Assembly: GCF_022539315.1 (NCBI RefSeq)
Contig: NC_066323.1
Location: 11,397,219 to 11,461,218 of the forward strand
DNA: 64,000 bases
Direction of reading: 5' to 3'
Source of the DNA: Serinus canaria
Lineage: Eukaryota > Chordata > Aves > Passeriformes > Fringillidae
Shown here piece after piece: positions 1 to 12,430 of this stretch. The stretch's first letter is position 1. Each line of letters starts with the position of its first letter. Made by a program: the position numbers and the translations under genes. A model generated the notes under the pieces. It was not told the origin of the DNA. It ran no database searches and was given only the letters and a program-made list of their open reading frames with translations.

Positions 1-380
1 CTGGAGATGTTTGACTGAAGAAGCCACAAGGCCACCTTGCTGAGGTCTGTGCAGAGCAAAATCCACAAGGCTGGAAAGTCATCCAGGAAAATAAATGACT
101 GCAAAACAAGTATGAAGATCAGGGGCATGGATGCTCTGGATTTTACTTCCACAGAATAGGATCTGGACTGAATTTTTATGATATACTCTAAATAGGTAAG
201 TATTAGTGTAAAACCGTGGTTCTACACCACATAAGCTTCTACATAAGAGCACAGAAGCTGCCTGGAGAACCTGCTTGGGGGTGCAGGCAGCCCTGCTCAC
301 CCACACACTGAGAGGAGCACCCTGCCACAGGAGACAGGCTGCTTTCCTTCTCTCAGCACCAGCCTGGGTCAGGGCTTGAC

Positions 381-528
381 GGAGTGTGCAATGGGGGTGC
401 AATTGTGCAAGGGGAGCGCGAGTGTGCAAGAGCAGGCACGAGTGTGCAAGGGGTCGCAAGTATGCATGAGCGGGTATGAGTGTATAAGAGCGGGCACAAG
501 TGTGCAAAGGGGGTGTGAGTGTGCAAGA
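381..528. repeat. G-rich degenerate minisatellite, left block
   Basis: About seven degenerate units of roughly 18-20 bp, built around GAGTGTGCAAG followed by AGCGGGCAC or GGGG. Unit length and sequence vary, so this is an old array. The same unit type resumes at 1009-1225, after a different minisatellite. The open frames on both strands are a by-product of the repeat and are not read as genes. Confidence 0.8.
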
Positions 529-1008
529 GTGCTATAGATACTGCATTTATCACATGAGGAGCTATAGATGATGCATTTATCACATGGGCATATAAGAAGC
601 GCATTAATTACGTGGGGGCGCTATATCGCACGTATTACATGGGGGCGATATATCACATTTATTATATGGGGCGGTATATTACAATTATTGCATGTGGCGA
701 TAAATTGCGTTTGTCGCATGAGGCTCTAGATATTGCATTTATCACATGGGTGCGCTATGTACTGCATTTATCACAGGGGGGCCCTATAACACTGCATTTC
801 TCACATGGGGGCGCTACGTACTGCATTTATCACATGGGCATTTATATAATGCATTTATTACATGGGGCGATATATTGCTTTTATTCCATGGGGGTGATAT
901 ATTCCAATCATTACATGGGGCGATATATCGGGGGGGGATATTGCACTTATTACATGGGGTGATATATTACAATTATTAAAAGGAGGCGCTATATTGCATT
1001 TATTACAT
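529..1008. repeat. ~27-bp minisatellite, about 17 diverged copies
   Basis: Units run 25-39 bp, mostly 26-28. They begin with GGGGGCG, continue with an AT-rich core (CTATAT or GATATAT), and end in TTTATTACAT or TTTATCACAT. I could delimit 17 units by eye; the longest, near 918-956, carries an extra run of G. Frames reading tyrosine, methionine and glycine repeats cross the array but have no protein character beyond the repeat. Confidence 0.85.
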
Positions 1009-1225
1009 GGGGGCGAGTGTGCGAGCGGGTGTGAGTGTGCTAGATTGGGCTGAGCGTGCAAGGGGGGTCAAGAGTGTGCAGGGGGGCATGAGTGTGCAAC
1101 GGGGGCATGAGGGTGAAGGGAGTCGTGAGTGTGCAAGAGCAGATGCAAGTGTGAGTAGTGTGCACAAGGGAGTGTGAATGTGAGCAAGTGTGCTCGAGTG
1201 TGCGTGAGTGTGCGTGAGTGTGCGA
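1009..1225. repeat. G-rich degenerate minisatellite, right block
   Basis: The same GAGTGTGC-type unit as 381-528, here about 10-12 degenerate copies. It decays at its right end into short 10-bp units reading GAGTGTGCGT (about 1196-1225). Together with the left block it brackets the 27-bp array. Confidence 0.8.
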
Positions 1226-4200
1226 AACTTGGCACTGGTTGGGTTCAAGCCACAGCCCCTCAAGCAGGTGGAGTCCAGCCCAAGGGCTGTAGGCTCCTCA
1301 CAGGACCTGAACACAGTACAGGCCACTCAAGCCATGTAGAACCACACCAGTCCAGATTCCCCAAATGCTGTCTCACCAGCAGAGAATTTCTCTCCAATAG
1401 AAACAGGGTCATCTAGTGTGGGACAGAATTCCCTTAAAGGGAGGGCTAACTTCATTGCAGGGTTTGTACACTTTTTGCTCCTCAGGACTGAATCCAAAAT
1501 GAAATGGGATGAAAGGACCCAAACTCAAGAGAGTAAGAGGGATTATTCCTAACCAGAAATGTTCACTTTCAGAAATTCATCTGAGCAAGCATCCCAAAGA
1601 AGCCCATTTCCAGAGGTTAGGCCCTGGAGCATGTCATGTGGAAGGTTGCTGGCAGACATTGAACAGAGGGTGTAAACTCTGAGTTTCCCAGAGAGCAATT
1701 AGAAGAGAAAGGCAGGAAATTTGCAGATCTGTAATTAATGCCAGTGAGAAGTCAGAACAGAGGGTGACATCACCACAGCTAATTACAACTAGGGGGAAGG
1801 GTAGGAATAATCGTTATCCTGACCCTGTGATCCATATCTGACTTACTTCAATTGTGCTGCTGGCCAGACTTCCCAGGATAAGCGTGATTCCCATGGCATG
1901 TTTTGGGCTCTGTTCATGCCAAGTTCTGGCCATGGTGAGGCCAGACTCCTATATATTTTACACAGCTATTTAAAAAGGAGAGTAGTCAGGAAGGAGTCTG
2001 GGGACAGATCACAGGGCTGCCCATGGGTCTTGCAGCAAGACAGTCCTTTAAAGCTTCTGCTGTAAGAAGATCCTCTGAGGCACAAAGGAGCTGCCAGCCC
2101 TGACCTCTCTTCCCCTTCCCGCATTTAACTGCCCAAATCCCTTTTTCCACACCCACCCCAGAGCTGGCATTACCCAGCAGTCAGAAATAAGTAGACATCT
2201 GGCACCAAATGTGAGTGAAGCACTTCTGCACTCCTTGTGCCAAGACAATTCTCCCCAGGCTGTCACCATCGGTGGCCTGGAAGCTGCTACTTCCACATGC
2301 ACACAGGGGATGGATGGCAGGGCTCTACAGCTCATTGCCATAGATGGGGAGATGGGCCACAGCAAGATAACCCAGAAAAAGCAGGAACTGCTTAAGGAAG
2401 GGCAGCTCTCATCTACCAGCCAGCCATGGGAAGATACTGTTGATACATCTTGTTCTGATGCCATCAGTGTTCTGGGATGACCTCATGAAAAGAACTCTGT
2501 GTCACCATAGGAAAAAGTCAAAGGTATGTCCTGATCTGAAAAGCAATTGGTTGGTCACTAAAACTTCAGGGTACCAAATTTTCAGCCATGGTCTTCAGCT
2601 GCCCCATTCAGCCATTGCAGCTAATCCTCACAAACTGTTTAACCCTCTGACTCAGTGGCATTTAGCTCTCCCACTGCCGTGCAAAAGGATACCAGAAGAC
2701 TGACAAGTGGTCTGCAAAAATGCAACATTACAGCAGAAAGTCCCTCCGAAACAGGAACCAAAACAAGGCAGCCAGCATACTCAGCTCGTGCCCTGCACCA
2801 CCCTGAAGGGACATGCAACCACTCTGCCATGTAAAGGAAATGATTTCCAAAGTGGTTTGAGTGAAATGGCATATTGGTAGAGGGAGCTGTTGGCTCCAAG
2901 GAAAACTCAACAAGGTCAAAAATTACCCAGACAGAAAAAGAAAAGCTGTATCCAGAGGAGAGGGAGGGGGAAGTTGCATCGTCTTGGTTTTATTAAGATT
3001 GTTCTTTATAGAAAACATGACGTTAGTATGTGGAGTCACTATTTTGGCATTGCATGAAAGCAAAAGGCCCAGAAGCAGAAGCAGAGAAAGCAGCCAGTTT
3101 CTGATGAACTCTTCAGAGTGAATCCAGTGCAGCAAGTTCAACCTGACAGCATAAAAAAAGGAAGCCCACCACACAGAATTTTACTTTGAGTCTTGATACT
3201 GGAGGTGTTAATAACACACAAAAAGTATTTTTAGATGCTTTTTCTAAATTGCTGCGTCAATGAAGCACTCCTGCCAAAAATCCTTAACTGTTATATTGAA
3301 ATATTGTCAGAGATGGCACATGTTATATGTTAGTGAAAATGTCTTGGTAGTATTTAGCTACGCTTCAGTAATGCTTCAAAGATTAAAAACATGATGGAAA
3401 TCTACAGCATGACTTCAAAGAAAGACATCAGTCAGTTTATACAGAAAACCACAGTAACAGAACTGTAATACCTAACTGCTAGTCTGCAAAGGTTCATTAC
3501 AAATTCCTTTTAAAATCTTTCTCACATCCTTCTCCCCTTTCCCTATTCTTGTTTTCAAAAAGACTGCAGGAATCCCCTGGATTAAGGGAAAATCACAGTC
3601 CAGTAGCATGCAATATTCAGTCAGTCCTAAGGCTATTACAGCACGCCGCTCCCATGCAGAGATAAGCAGTGAGTTAGAAAAATATCTGAGCAGTTCCAAA
3701 CATCAAGATGATTTCACACCTCGATGGAAAATATGCAGGCTAATATTACAGCAGTCATTATGGCATTCAGCATACAGTCATGCTAAAATCCACAGAAGAA
3801 TATAACTACACTCCTTCACAGGATTAGAAGACTGATCCATATACTACTGAAACCAATAAGATTTTTTCCCATTAAGTGGGAAGTGGGCTGGATCCTATAA
3901 AACATTTATTCAGTGAGCTTTCACAAGACACAGAAGTGCAGAACAGCTCCACTGTCAATACCAAGATACGCCAGCATACAGTGATTTGTAATGCACACTG
4001 CATGTGCTTATTTTCTTTCCTACTAGAAGGGAAGAGCTGATCACAGAATCAGGTAGGTAATGAGGTAACATAGCTGGGCATTGCAAATAATAAATAAACA
4101 GGAATAAATACATGAACTCATGACCTTCTAAGGAAAAAAGTTAAGGTAAAATCAATAGCACTACTTTTGCATATGCTAGAAAGGTCATGCATGCAGCTTT

Positions 4201-7200
4201 TGAGGACAGTGACATGCTAATGTGATGCTTTGAGAGGAGAGTTTAGATTATATATATATAAGCAGGCCTAGCAGACATCAACAGTTCCTAAAGAGCTCTA
4301 AGTGGCACATTTTTATAGCACATAGACTAGTATATTTTATGACCTGTGAGCACACAGGCTTCTAAAGCCACAGAAACACACGAAGGCAGCCTAACACATA
4401 TGTATGGCCTTAAAAATCAGCCCAGCCATCTGTGTCGTCTGCTGTTGGAGGTGAAGAAGCTGACCCAGTGTGTGTTTGAAAGTCTCACTCACAGCCCTGT
4501 GGCGGGTGCTAAAGTGACAGGGGCAGGGCAAGGGCTGGGGCATCAGAAATAGAACTGGAATAGGAGCCCAGCAACATTTTGTGTGTGTGTGCGTGTGTGG
4601 GAAGAGTTGGGTGGGAGGAAAAAAGCCAGTGCTGAACATTGTCAGGAGGCCTTTGCCTAGCAATCCTGGCCAGAAGATATCCAACTGCAGCAGATTTCCA
4701 TGTGGGAAGTCTATTTCCATCCTGAGGTTTTACAGAATAAACACCAGAGCCTGGACCTCCTGCCATGGAAAGAGCCATTTCAACAGAAATCTAATGAATG
4801 GCTGATGATATTCCTGTCTACTAATAAGTATTAGATAAAACTGATGAAAAGCAATTAGCAGAGAGGATAGTGGGTGGAGGAAGGGAAGGTAAAGGAACAC
4901 ACAAGGAATCAAGCCCACAAACTAAGAGCTGTTGGTGTTTGGACATAATGTTCATTCAAGCAAAACAAGCTTTGTCAATTACAAGTTTGGGATCCAAATC
5001 CTTAAGAAAGACTGTGTCTGTTGCAGAGCACATCCCTGCCAGGTCTCAAAGAGAGGAATCTGTGTTGTATAAGCCACCCATTTAGACACTGGTCAAAGAG
5101 GAGTGTTACCTCCCTGTTAGCAGAACTCTTGAGTTCCATATCCAAACCCCTTAAAAAGAGGGTCTGAAAAGGGGGTGGATAATATACTTTAAATTCCACT
5201 GCTATAAGTAAGGGTTGTTTAAGAATCCAGAAAACATGCATTTATCTCTTTAACATACTTGGTGGTTCTTTTAGTCAAAGTGCTGGAGACAAGGGCTCAG
5301 CAAATTAAGAAGGAATGAGAAGGTATCTAGCTTTAAAATACAATGGCAGGCACATCAAAGAAGCTCACACATGTGAAAAAGCCAAGCAGCTGATCTGTCT
5401 GCACAACTGAACGGCTGTGCTTTTTATTTTTAAACACTGTTATTGCTCATGATACTTGCATCTACTTTTCCTCTCTCACCCACACTGGAGCAGCTGCCCT
5501 GCTTGTGTGAAAAAGGAACTTGTGAGCTCCAGCACTCATTAGTGTGATGCCTCACACAAGCAGGCTCTGACTGGGATGCCGATGTGACAAGTCTGTGCGG
5601 AAGGCAAAAATGACAGGGTGGGAGAGACGTTGTCGTGGCAAAGAAAGAGTAAGTGTTCAACAACCCTGGAATAACAATCCTGGGTCATTTCATCTACCAT
5701 GGACTGTCTGACAGTGACAAGGAGGAGAAACTTCAGGGGCAAGAGTGAAAAGGCAGAGTAGCCTCCAGCAATACCTCCTCTGACACACCTTCCCTGGCTT
5801 TCAGCAGTGCGTGGCTTAGAGGTTTCTGCATGCAGCCTTGTAAATCCTAAAAAGTCACTTTTACAGGCAAATTGTCTATGAATTTGCACAACTCCTTTTA
5901 AACCCATCTGTATTTTGAACTTCATGTGGGCAACAAGGCAACAAGCTCCGTGCTGTAACTATGGGTCATGAGAAATGCTTGCATTTCAGTGGCCACCTGC
6001 TACGTTTATTGCTGCCTGTAATTCTTCTGCAGCATGGAAGACAATCAAAATTCATATCATATCACCCTTTCCTCCCCATTCACTGTCATTCCTTTCAGGG
6101 GAAGAAGGAGTAAAGCACATAGGGCAGAGTCTTTCTGGATTGCAGTCACAAATGCCATGAGTCAGTTCATTATTCTAAGCTGTTTCTTTCCTAAAGGAGT
6201 ATCTTAACAGTTTGGGCTGCTCTGTGGCTGCTTTACAAGGAAGAGAAAGATCATATTCTGATCCAGGCCTGATGATCAGAAAAAAATCTTTACTACCAGG
6301 CGATGACAAGTCTAGGCAGAGTGCTTCTGTAAATGGCATGAGTATTATCAGTCCAGACAAGTCCCACTGCAGAACAGAGACTGGGGCAAAGGGAGGAAGG
6401 CACCAGGGCACACACATCCCTTCTGGCACTGCTGGCTAACAAACCCTGCTCCAGGGGAAAGAACTGACAAGCTATGTCTGGCTTGTGCATTGCTAAATTA
6501 AAGTTGATGTATGGGAGGTTTGTAAGAGCTGTAATAGAAGAATGCTGTCAGGACTAAAGGGAAGATATGGAAATTTGATAGTAAAACCCTCTTTCCCTGT
6601 CCATCCTACCCTGCTATGTATGTCAGACTAGAGCTACAATCACCTCAGAGAAGAAGCAACTGCCTACTGAGCCCACCCTTCTGCCTGTAAAGCCAGCTGT
6701 CTGGTTGCTTCAGGAGAGGATGAAAGACTCTAAGGTTCCTCCTAACTGTGCTACCACAAGGCAGCAGAAGAGGATTATTCCTCAGGGCCTGCAGGGTGGC
6801 ACTCCCCAGAAGCTGCTTCCATCCTGGATCCCAGGCAGCCTGACAGCAGCCCTGAGCACCACTGTCCTCCAAAGCAGTGCCCATCGCTCTGTGGCTCCCT
6901 GCAGGGTGGTTGGACCTTATGCTTTTTGGAGGAGAGCAGCTACTGGCACTCCTGAGGCACCGTCTGCCAGGGGTCTCACAGGGAATCTGGGGCCAAGCTC
7001 CCGAGCCCAGAATCCACTCCTAACTAGAAAGGTCTGTGGGCCAGACAGCAGCTTACAGGACTGACACCCTTTGTTTGCTCTTCCTAGAAGCACCATGTGG
7101 ATCTGCACCAAGCCCTGTCTTGAAAGGCAACGAGAAAAGAGAGTGGTGCTGCATAGAGATTTCACTTCCATGAAGTCAGCAGCATCATGAGTTATTCAAA

Positions 7201-10200
7201 GCAATTTTTCCATCCAGGACATTTCAGGCCCAAGGCTAGCACTTCACAAAAGGACAAAGGAGAACAATACTTCACAGGTTCTGTTTTCCAGCCTTTTCTT
7301 TCAAGAGTTCTTTAAGTCCCAGCACACAGTAGAGTCCAACCTTACTAGTGTTGCATACAAATATTAGCTATTAACTCGGTACTGTCCAGAGATTGATAGA
7401 GGAAAGAAGGAATAAGCCCAGCCCTGCTACCTTGCTCAACTTCACACTCCATGCACTGTTATCATATGGTGCTCTCTCTTGCCTTAATGCTATGTCACCA
7501 ATTACAGTTTAGGGAGGTATTTGGGGGCCTCCTGTAGCTCTTTCTCACCTCTGTTACATATGTTCCTTTGGTTTATAGCCACAAATTAGAGAACCCCATA
7601 ACTTTAAATCATATCATCATGCTCCAGTGCTGCCTACAATAACAAAGTCCCTATTTCTCCTCCACTGTGTTGGTTTGGCAAACGTGCTCCTTGCATGACC
7701 ACACAAAGCCATCTTTCTTCTCTTTAGCAGCACCCTGCTTGTTACCTTTGGTTAAGGCAGAACCATTCCCACTCTGAACAAACATTCCAGGCTTAAAGAC
7801 CTTATACCAGCTCTCAGATAGCCCTTCTCTGAGAGCTCCTTGCTAGCTAGGGGAGAATGCCATGGAAGAACACAGAGAAGACTCAAAATCCACAGCTGAA
7901 AAATGTCCCTCATCAACCTTACCACTGCCAGTGTGTGCCACAACCACTGGTTTATGCCTTAAGACACTTTTAAGGGCCTGGAAAGGCTCATAAGGAACAA
8001 TCTGTTCCTTCCTTCTGTGGCTGAGTTCATAGAAGTGTTTTCGGCCACATTTTATTAGTTTGAGAATAATGTATCACCCCCCTGGCATTTTTAACAGGCT
8101 TTTGTTTCTAGATATGACACTTAGAGGGAAACCTAATCTTCATGCAGGCACCTGCTGACACTCAGGAGAACTCAGAGGCAGTAGATGTGTGCAGCCTCAT
8201 CTTTTGCTTAGAGACACTGTCCCAGGCTGGACAGAAAGCAGCTCAGCCAGCCAGGAGCAAGGCCCTGACCCCCCATTAGAGGGGTCTTTGCTGTGACTAA
8301 GCAGCACAATGAGATTAGGCAGGAGGAGTGGGGGGATGGGGAGGACCTGCAGCTCTGTGTTACAGACACAAGATTTTAAGCATTACACAAAACAAGAGCA
8401 AAGTGTGGATGGGAGGCAGGGCACAGGATAATTTTTTTTATCTGCAGGACTCTTGTTTAGTTTGCTGCAGCCCTGATCATGGCAATACACAGGCAGTGAA
8501 GGGCTCATCCAGGAGACCAGAGCACAGTATCTGGGTCAGTACAGCTGAGGTGCCTACCCTCAGGCAAGGGGACAGCGTGGCTACCACAGAGATTTGTCTC
8601 CTCTTTGAAAGGGGCACAAAGGGATCCTGAGTCTCCTGGATTTAAACCCTGGCAGAGGTCAGTGCCAGCTTCTTTTCAACATCTCCTAAGAAGGTCAACA
8701 TGCTCCCTCAGTACTCAAAATGATTAGCAACCACTTGAACAGCACCAATATCTTCTCCTCCTCTCCCCCAGTTTTACTACCAAGCAAGTCTGTGAGTGGG
8801 TTCAAAGGAACAGATGTCTTCATTGTGCCTTCCCCCTCCCTTTGCTCACAGGAAGAGGTGGAGCAGAGATAAATTAGTTTCCTCCAAATAATATTTTTTG
8901 CTTACTCTATCCTCTCCACTATTCAGTGGTTACAGAGCTAGGGAGGAAACTGCAAACTTCTGATATTTAAGCAACTTATTCAGAGTGTGACTAAAAACTT
9001 TCACACTTGGAATACATGAAATAGCCTCTTTATCCAGATAGCACTCATGCTTTAATTCCAAATCTTTGTCATAAATGTAATTAAAACTTGGTAAATACAT
9101 TTTACTTCATCTTTGTATGCAGCTGGAATTGGGTTAGTGGTTACTGGGTGTTTTTTTACCTCTCAAGGCACATCTCAGTCTGCAATATGCAGCATTTTAC
9201 TGCTTAGGACTAAAGCATGCATGCACTCTGTGTGAAATTCCAGGGGCTGAAAGTAGTCTATCATTAAATAGAACTTGGCAACAACACAAAAGCACTATTA
9301 ACCCAGCCCCTAGTGCAAGCTCTTCCATCAGCATCACCAAAAAATGCAAGAGATGGAGATGCAGGTGAATTGCCATTAAAGCTCTGCAGCATGAGCCCGG
9401 TCTCTCTGCCACTTGGTGCCGCCTTTCACACAGGCAAAGGTAGGAAAGAGCCTTCCTGGAAAAAAAGTGAAAGACCTCAGCGAGATTTTGCTGACAGAGC
9501 CTGGCCTTACTAACCTGAAAGGACATCAAGCCTCCTGCTTTGAAAGCACCAGCCCCTGCACTTTGAGCTGCATGAAAATCTCCTGTGGCCGGATAGCGAA
9601 CAGACATTTTAAGCACAAAAGAAGCCAGAGCACAGCTGGGACCCCAACTGCTTTATTTAATAATTACATGGAAAGAGGCATGGCAGAGTGTGCAAACACT
9701 GTCCCCTCCCCAGGCAGCTACAGAGCGTGGGGAGCACCACCCCCTGTTCAAAGGACCACCATCTCCCACGGAATACCAAGGTTACCTAAAACAGTGTGCA
9801 GTAGCCCAAGCCACACTTGACTTCTTTCAAATTACCAGGAGCTGTAGCAGTGGCATTGGGTAGAGACTGCTTTTCTGGCTGCTCTTCTCACTGCCACAGA
9901 GATCTGATTTATAGACCACAGTCAAGAACCAAACAGCAATAAGGAGTTATCCTAATTTCTTATGGAAGGTAGATAGGGTTGCTAAACCATAGAGTGAGCT
10001 CCCAGAGGACAAATACTGAGAGAAACTATTGTGCCAAGCTGTGAACTGCTTTCCCATGGGACCAAAATGACAACTCTGAGTTTCTCATCTCCACCCCCTC
10101 CTGACTCAGCAGTTGCAGGAAAAAACCACAGTCTTCCTATAGTTCTCTTTATTAAGGCAGAATGTAGTACATATTTCAGCAGAAGACTGACAAAGCTAAA

Positions 10201-11825
10201 GTTTTTTCTGGGAACACAAAGAGGAGACAATTCCCACCATCCCCTGTAGACATTTCCTTCCTTTGATCCATCCATGAGTGAGGCCACTAGTACCCCATGT
10301 TCTGGCTGGTGGAGGCTGCTGGTACCCTGCAAACATTTTGCACAAATGTCTTCTCTGCCAGTCACAGACACAAGACTACAGACTACACATTCCCAGTGCC
10401 AAGACTTGTTACACTCTATTCCCCATAAATGCCCTGTGTGCAGTAAAAACAGGTCTTGTTCAGCAGTTGTGATTAACACTTCCCTGTTATGGGTTACAAA
10501 ATAACCAGTTTCTCCTCCTTGGGCCCTACTCCCCAGGCACTGCCATCAGAACACCTCCCCTGGACGTCAGCCATGCACAAACGTTTAACCAGCTTTAGGG
10601 TTAAAGTGCTCCAATTTACAGCCTTAGCAGGAAAGTCCAAAGAGCCATGCTGGTGAGACATGTGGACTGAATTTGATTAAGCACTTCTGCTCATTCTCTG
10701 CACTCCTCAGTCTACATATAAGCAAGTTTTAAACAAACAAATGTGTGTTTACTGTGCCAGACTTTCAGGCAACTGCCCAGTCCCATCTCTGGCATGATTC
10801 TATGTATACATAGAGCCTTAGAAAAGCTCATTCCAGTGACTTTCTGGGAGACTGCCAAGTGTGACTGCAAAGGGAAAAATAGGTGAGCTAATCACATTCC
10901 TATTCATGAAAACGGAATTTTCTCCATCTCAGCAGAAGGTGGAAGGAAATAGAGTTGGCCAAGAGGACCCCAGTGATCTCCGTGCTGATGGCATTTGACT
11001 ACAAAGGAACACCTGCAGTGGGAGAAGCACACACGGGCTGTGTGTAAGCACCTCCACACATTAACCAGGCCTATCACAAATGCATTCCTGTTTTCCTTCC
11101 AGGCTCCCAGGCTGGCAGCACCTAGTCTGGACACACATTCCCCATGCCTCCCTGGCCTCATGGCACAAGACCTCTGTGTGCACCCCTCATCCCATCACTC
11201 TGTTAGACCTTTGCTACATCCAAGGGAGCTGTACCTGATGTGGCTGCAGTTACAGACAAGGAGGGCAGAAACAGCCCAGCACTTCAATCAAGTTATTCCT
11301 TCTCTCAACCCAACTACCAGCTGAGAGTTCTGGAAAATGTTTTGGCACCAGTCTTAGCTGAATCATCTAGCAATATAAGCTACATCTGTTCCACATGCAT
11401 GATCTGGAAAACATCTTTTCTTTAGTAATTTCACAGGAGGAGAAGGTAAAATTAATAGCAGCTTGGCGTCTGGCCTTGAGCATGCTGCACACCAAGGCAA
11501 TCAGCTTTTCTAGTCCCAATTGCAAAAGGGAAATCAATCCAGCTTATTCTTCATAACTCACTCAACCACCTCAATTATTACTAGAGACTGTGAGCAAACC
11601 CCTGCCAAGCCCCTCCAAAGAGGAACCTCCAGAAACAAGTAGGACAAACCTTGAGAGACTGTTAGCAGGGGTTTTTGCAGAGATGTAAAGAGAAAAGAAC
11701 AAAACCCCAAGCAACTGCAAACAGTCCAGTCAATGGTTAATACAACCCAATGCATGTGAAAGTTAACAAAGCAGCAGAAGGCACAAGACTACTTAAAATG
11801 CTTCTGCTACTTATATCCTGAAAAC
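1226..11825. other. Intronic sequence without recognised genes
   Basis: I see no exon, RNA gene or clear mobile element here. Small features are a (TA)n run near 4249-4260 and a short interrupted GT run near 4579-4600. The open frames, up to 138 codons near 2048-2464 on the minus strand, have no motif I recognise and sit among stop-poor sequence on both strands. Confidence 0.6.
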
Positions 11826-12429
11826 ATGTCAAAGCAAAGGTTGCAGTTTTCAACTGATCTTGACACAGACTGGAATACAAAGGGGCTCTGTCCCCAACCA
11901 AGAAGCCCTAGAGGTACTGGCAATATAAACCAAAACTCTCTATTTCAGCAAGAAAAGCTGGTTTTAGTATTACTGCCTACCATTAACCTGACCATTGTGG
12001 GATGGCTCTGCCGGATGTGTTATCAGGTGAAACAGTACTGCTGGTTCATTCCCTGCCAAGACACTGTGGGTGCCTCGCTGGCCACAGCACCAGGAGCCAC
12101 ACGAAGATGTCTGCCAGCAGGTTCCTCTTCTGGGACAGAAATCTTGAGTAGCAAAGCCAGGTATTCTGCTGCCTCTTTTCTGAAGCCTGACATTTGCCAA
12201 TCTGGAAAGTACAACCTTGTCTGCAGTGATCGTAATGTGTATGCATCCTCTGGTGTCCAAAAGAAAAAACTAAAGAGATGGAGGGACCCAAGCTCCTTGC
12301 AGATTACACAGCACCACCAGGCACAGTACACCATTCTAGATCAGTGACTGAACTCCCAGCTTTTTAAAAGATAGATTAAAAATACTTGCAGCACTGGAAC
12401 AGAAAAAAAAAAAAAAAAAGAAAAAAAAA
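11826..12429 (+). pseudogene. Unrecognised 173-codon frame followed by ATTAAA and oligo(A); possible retrocopy
   Basis: An ATG at 11826 opens 173 codons ending at 12347. ATTAAA, a common poly(A) signal variant, follows at 12375-12380. An A17-G-A9 run starts 22 bases later at 12403. That order (frame, stop, hexamer, about 20 bases, oligo-A) is what a reverse-transcribed message looks like. The predicted protein is basic at its C-terminal end, has a hydrophobic stretch near residues 45-60, and matches no family I know. The opposite strand is also fairly open across 11970-12334, which weakens a coding reading. I found no target-site duplication by eye. An A-rich accident or a lineage-specific non-coding transcript are equally possible. 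Confidence 0.2.
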
Positions 12430-12430
12430 G

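Noticed and set aside
612..979. Frames reading repeated Met-Gly-Tyr motifs
   Set aside because: They are direct translation of the 27-bp minisatellite, with no protein features beyond the repeat.
2048..2464. 138-codon minus-strand frame as a gene
   Set aside because: No motif, splice context or poly(A) signal was seen, and the sense/antisense frames overlap. It is compatible with chance in 64 kb.
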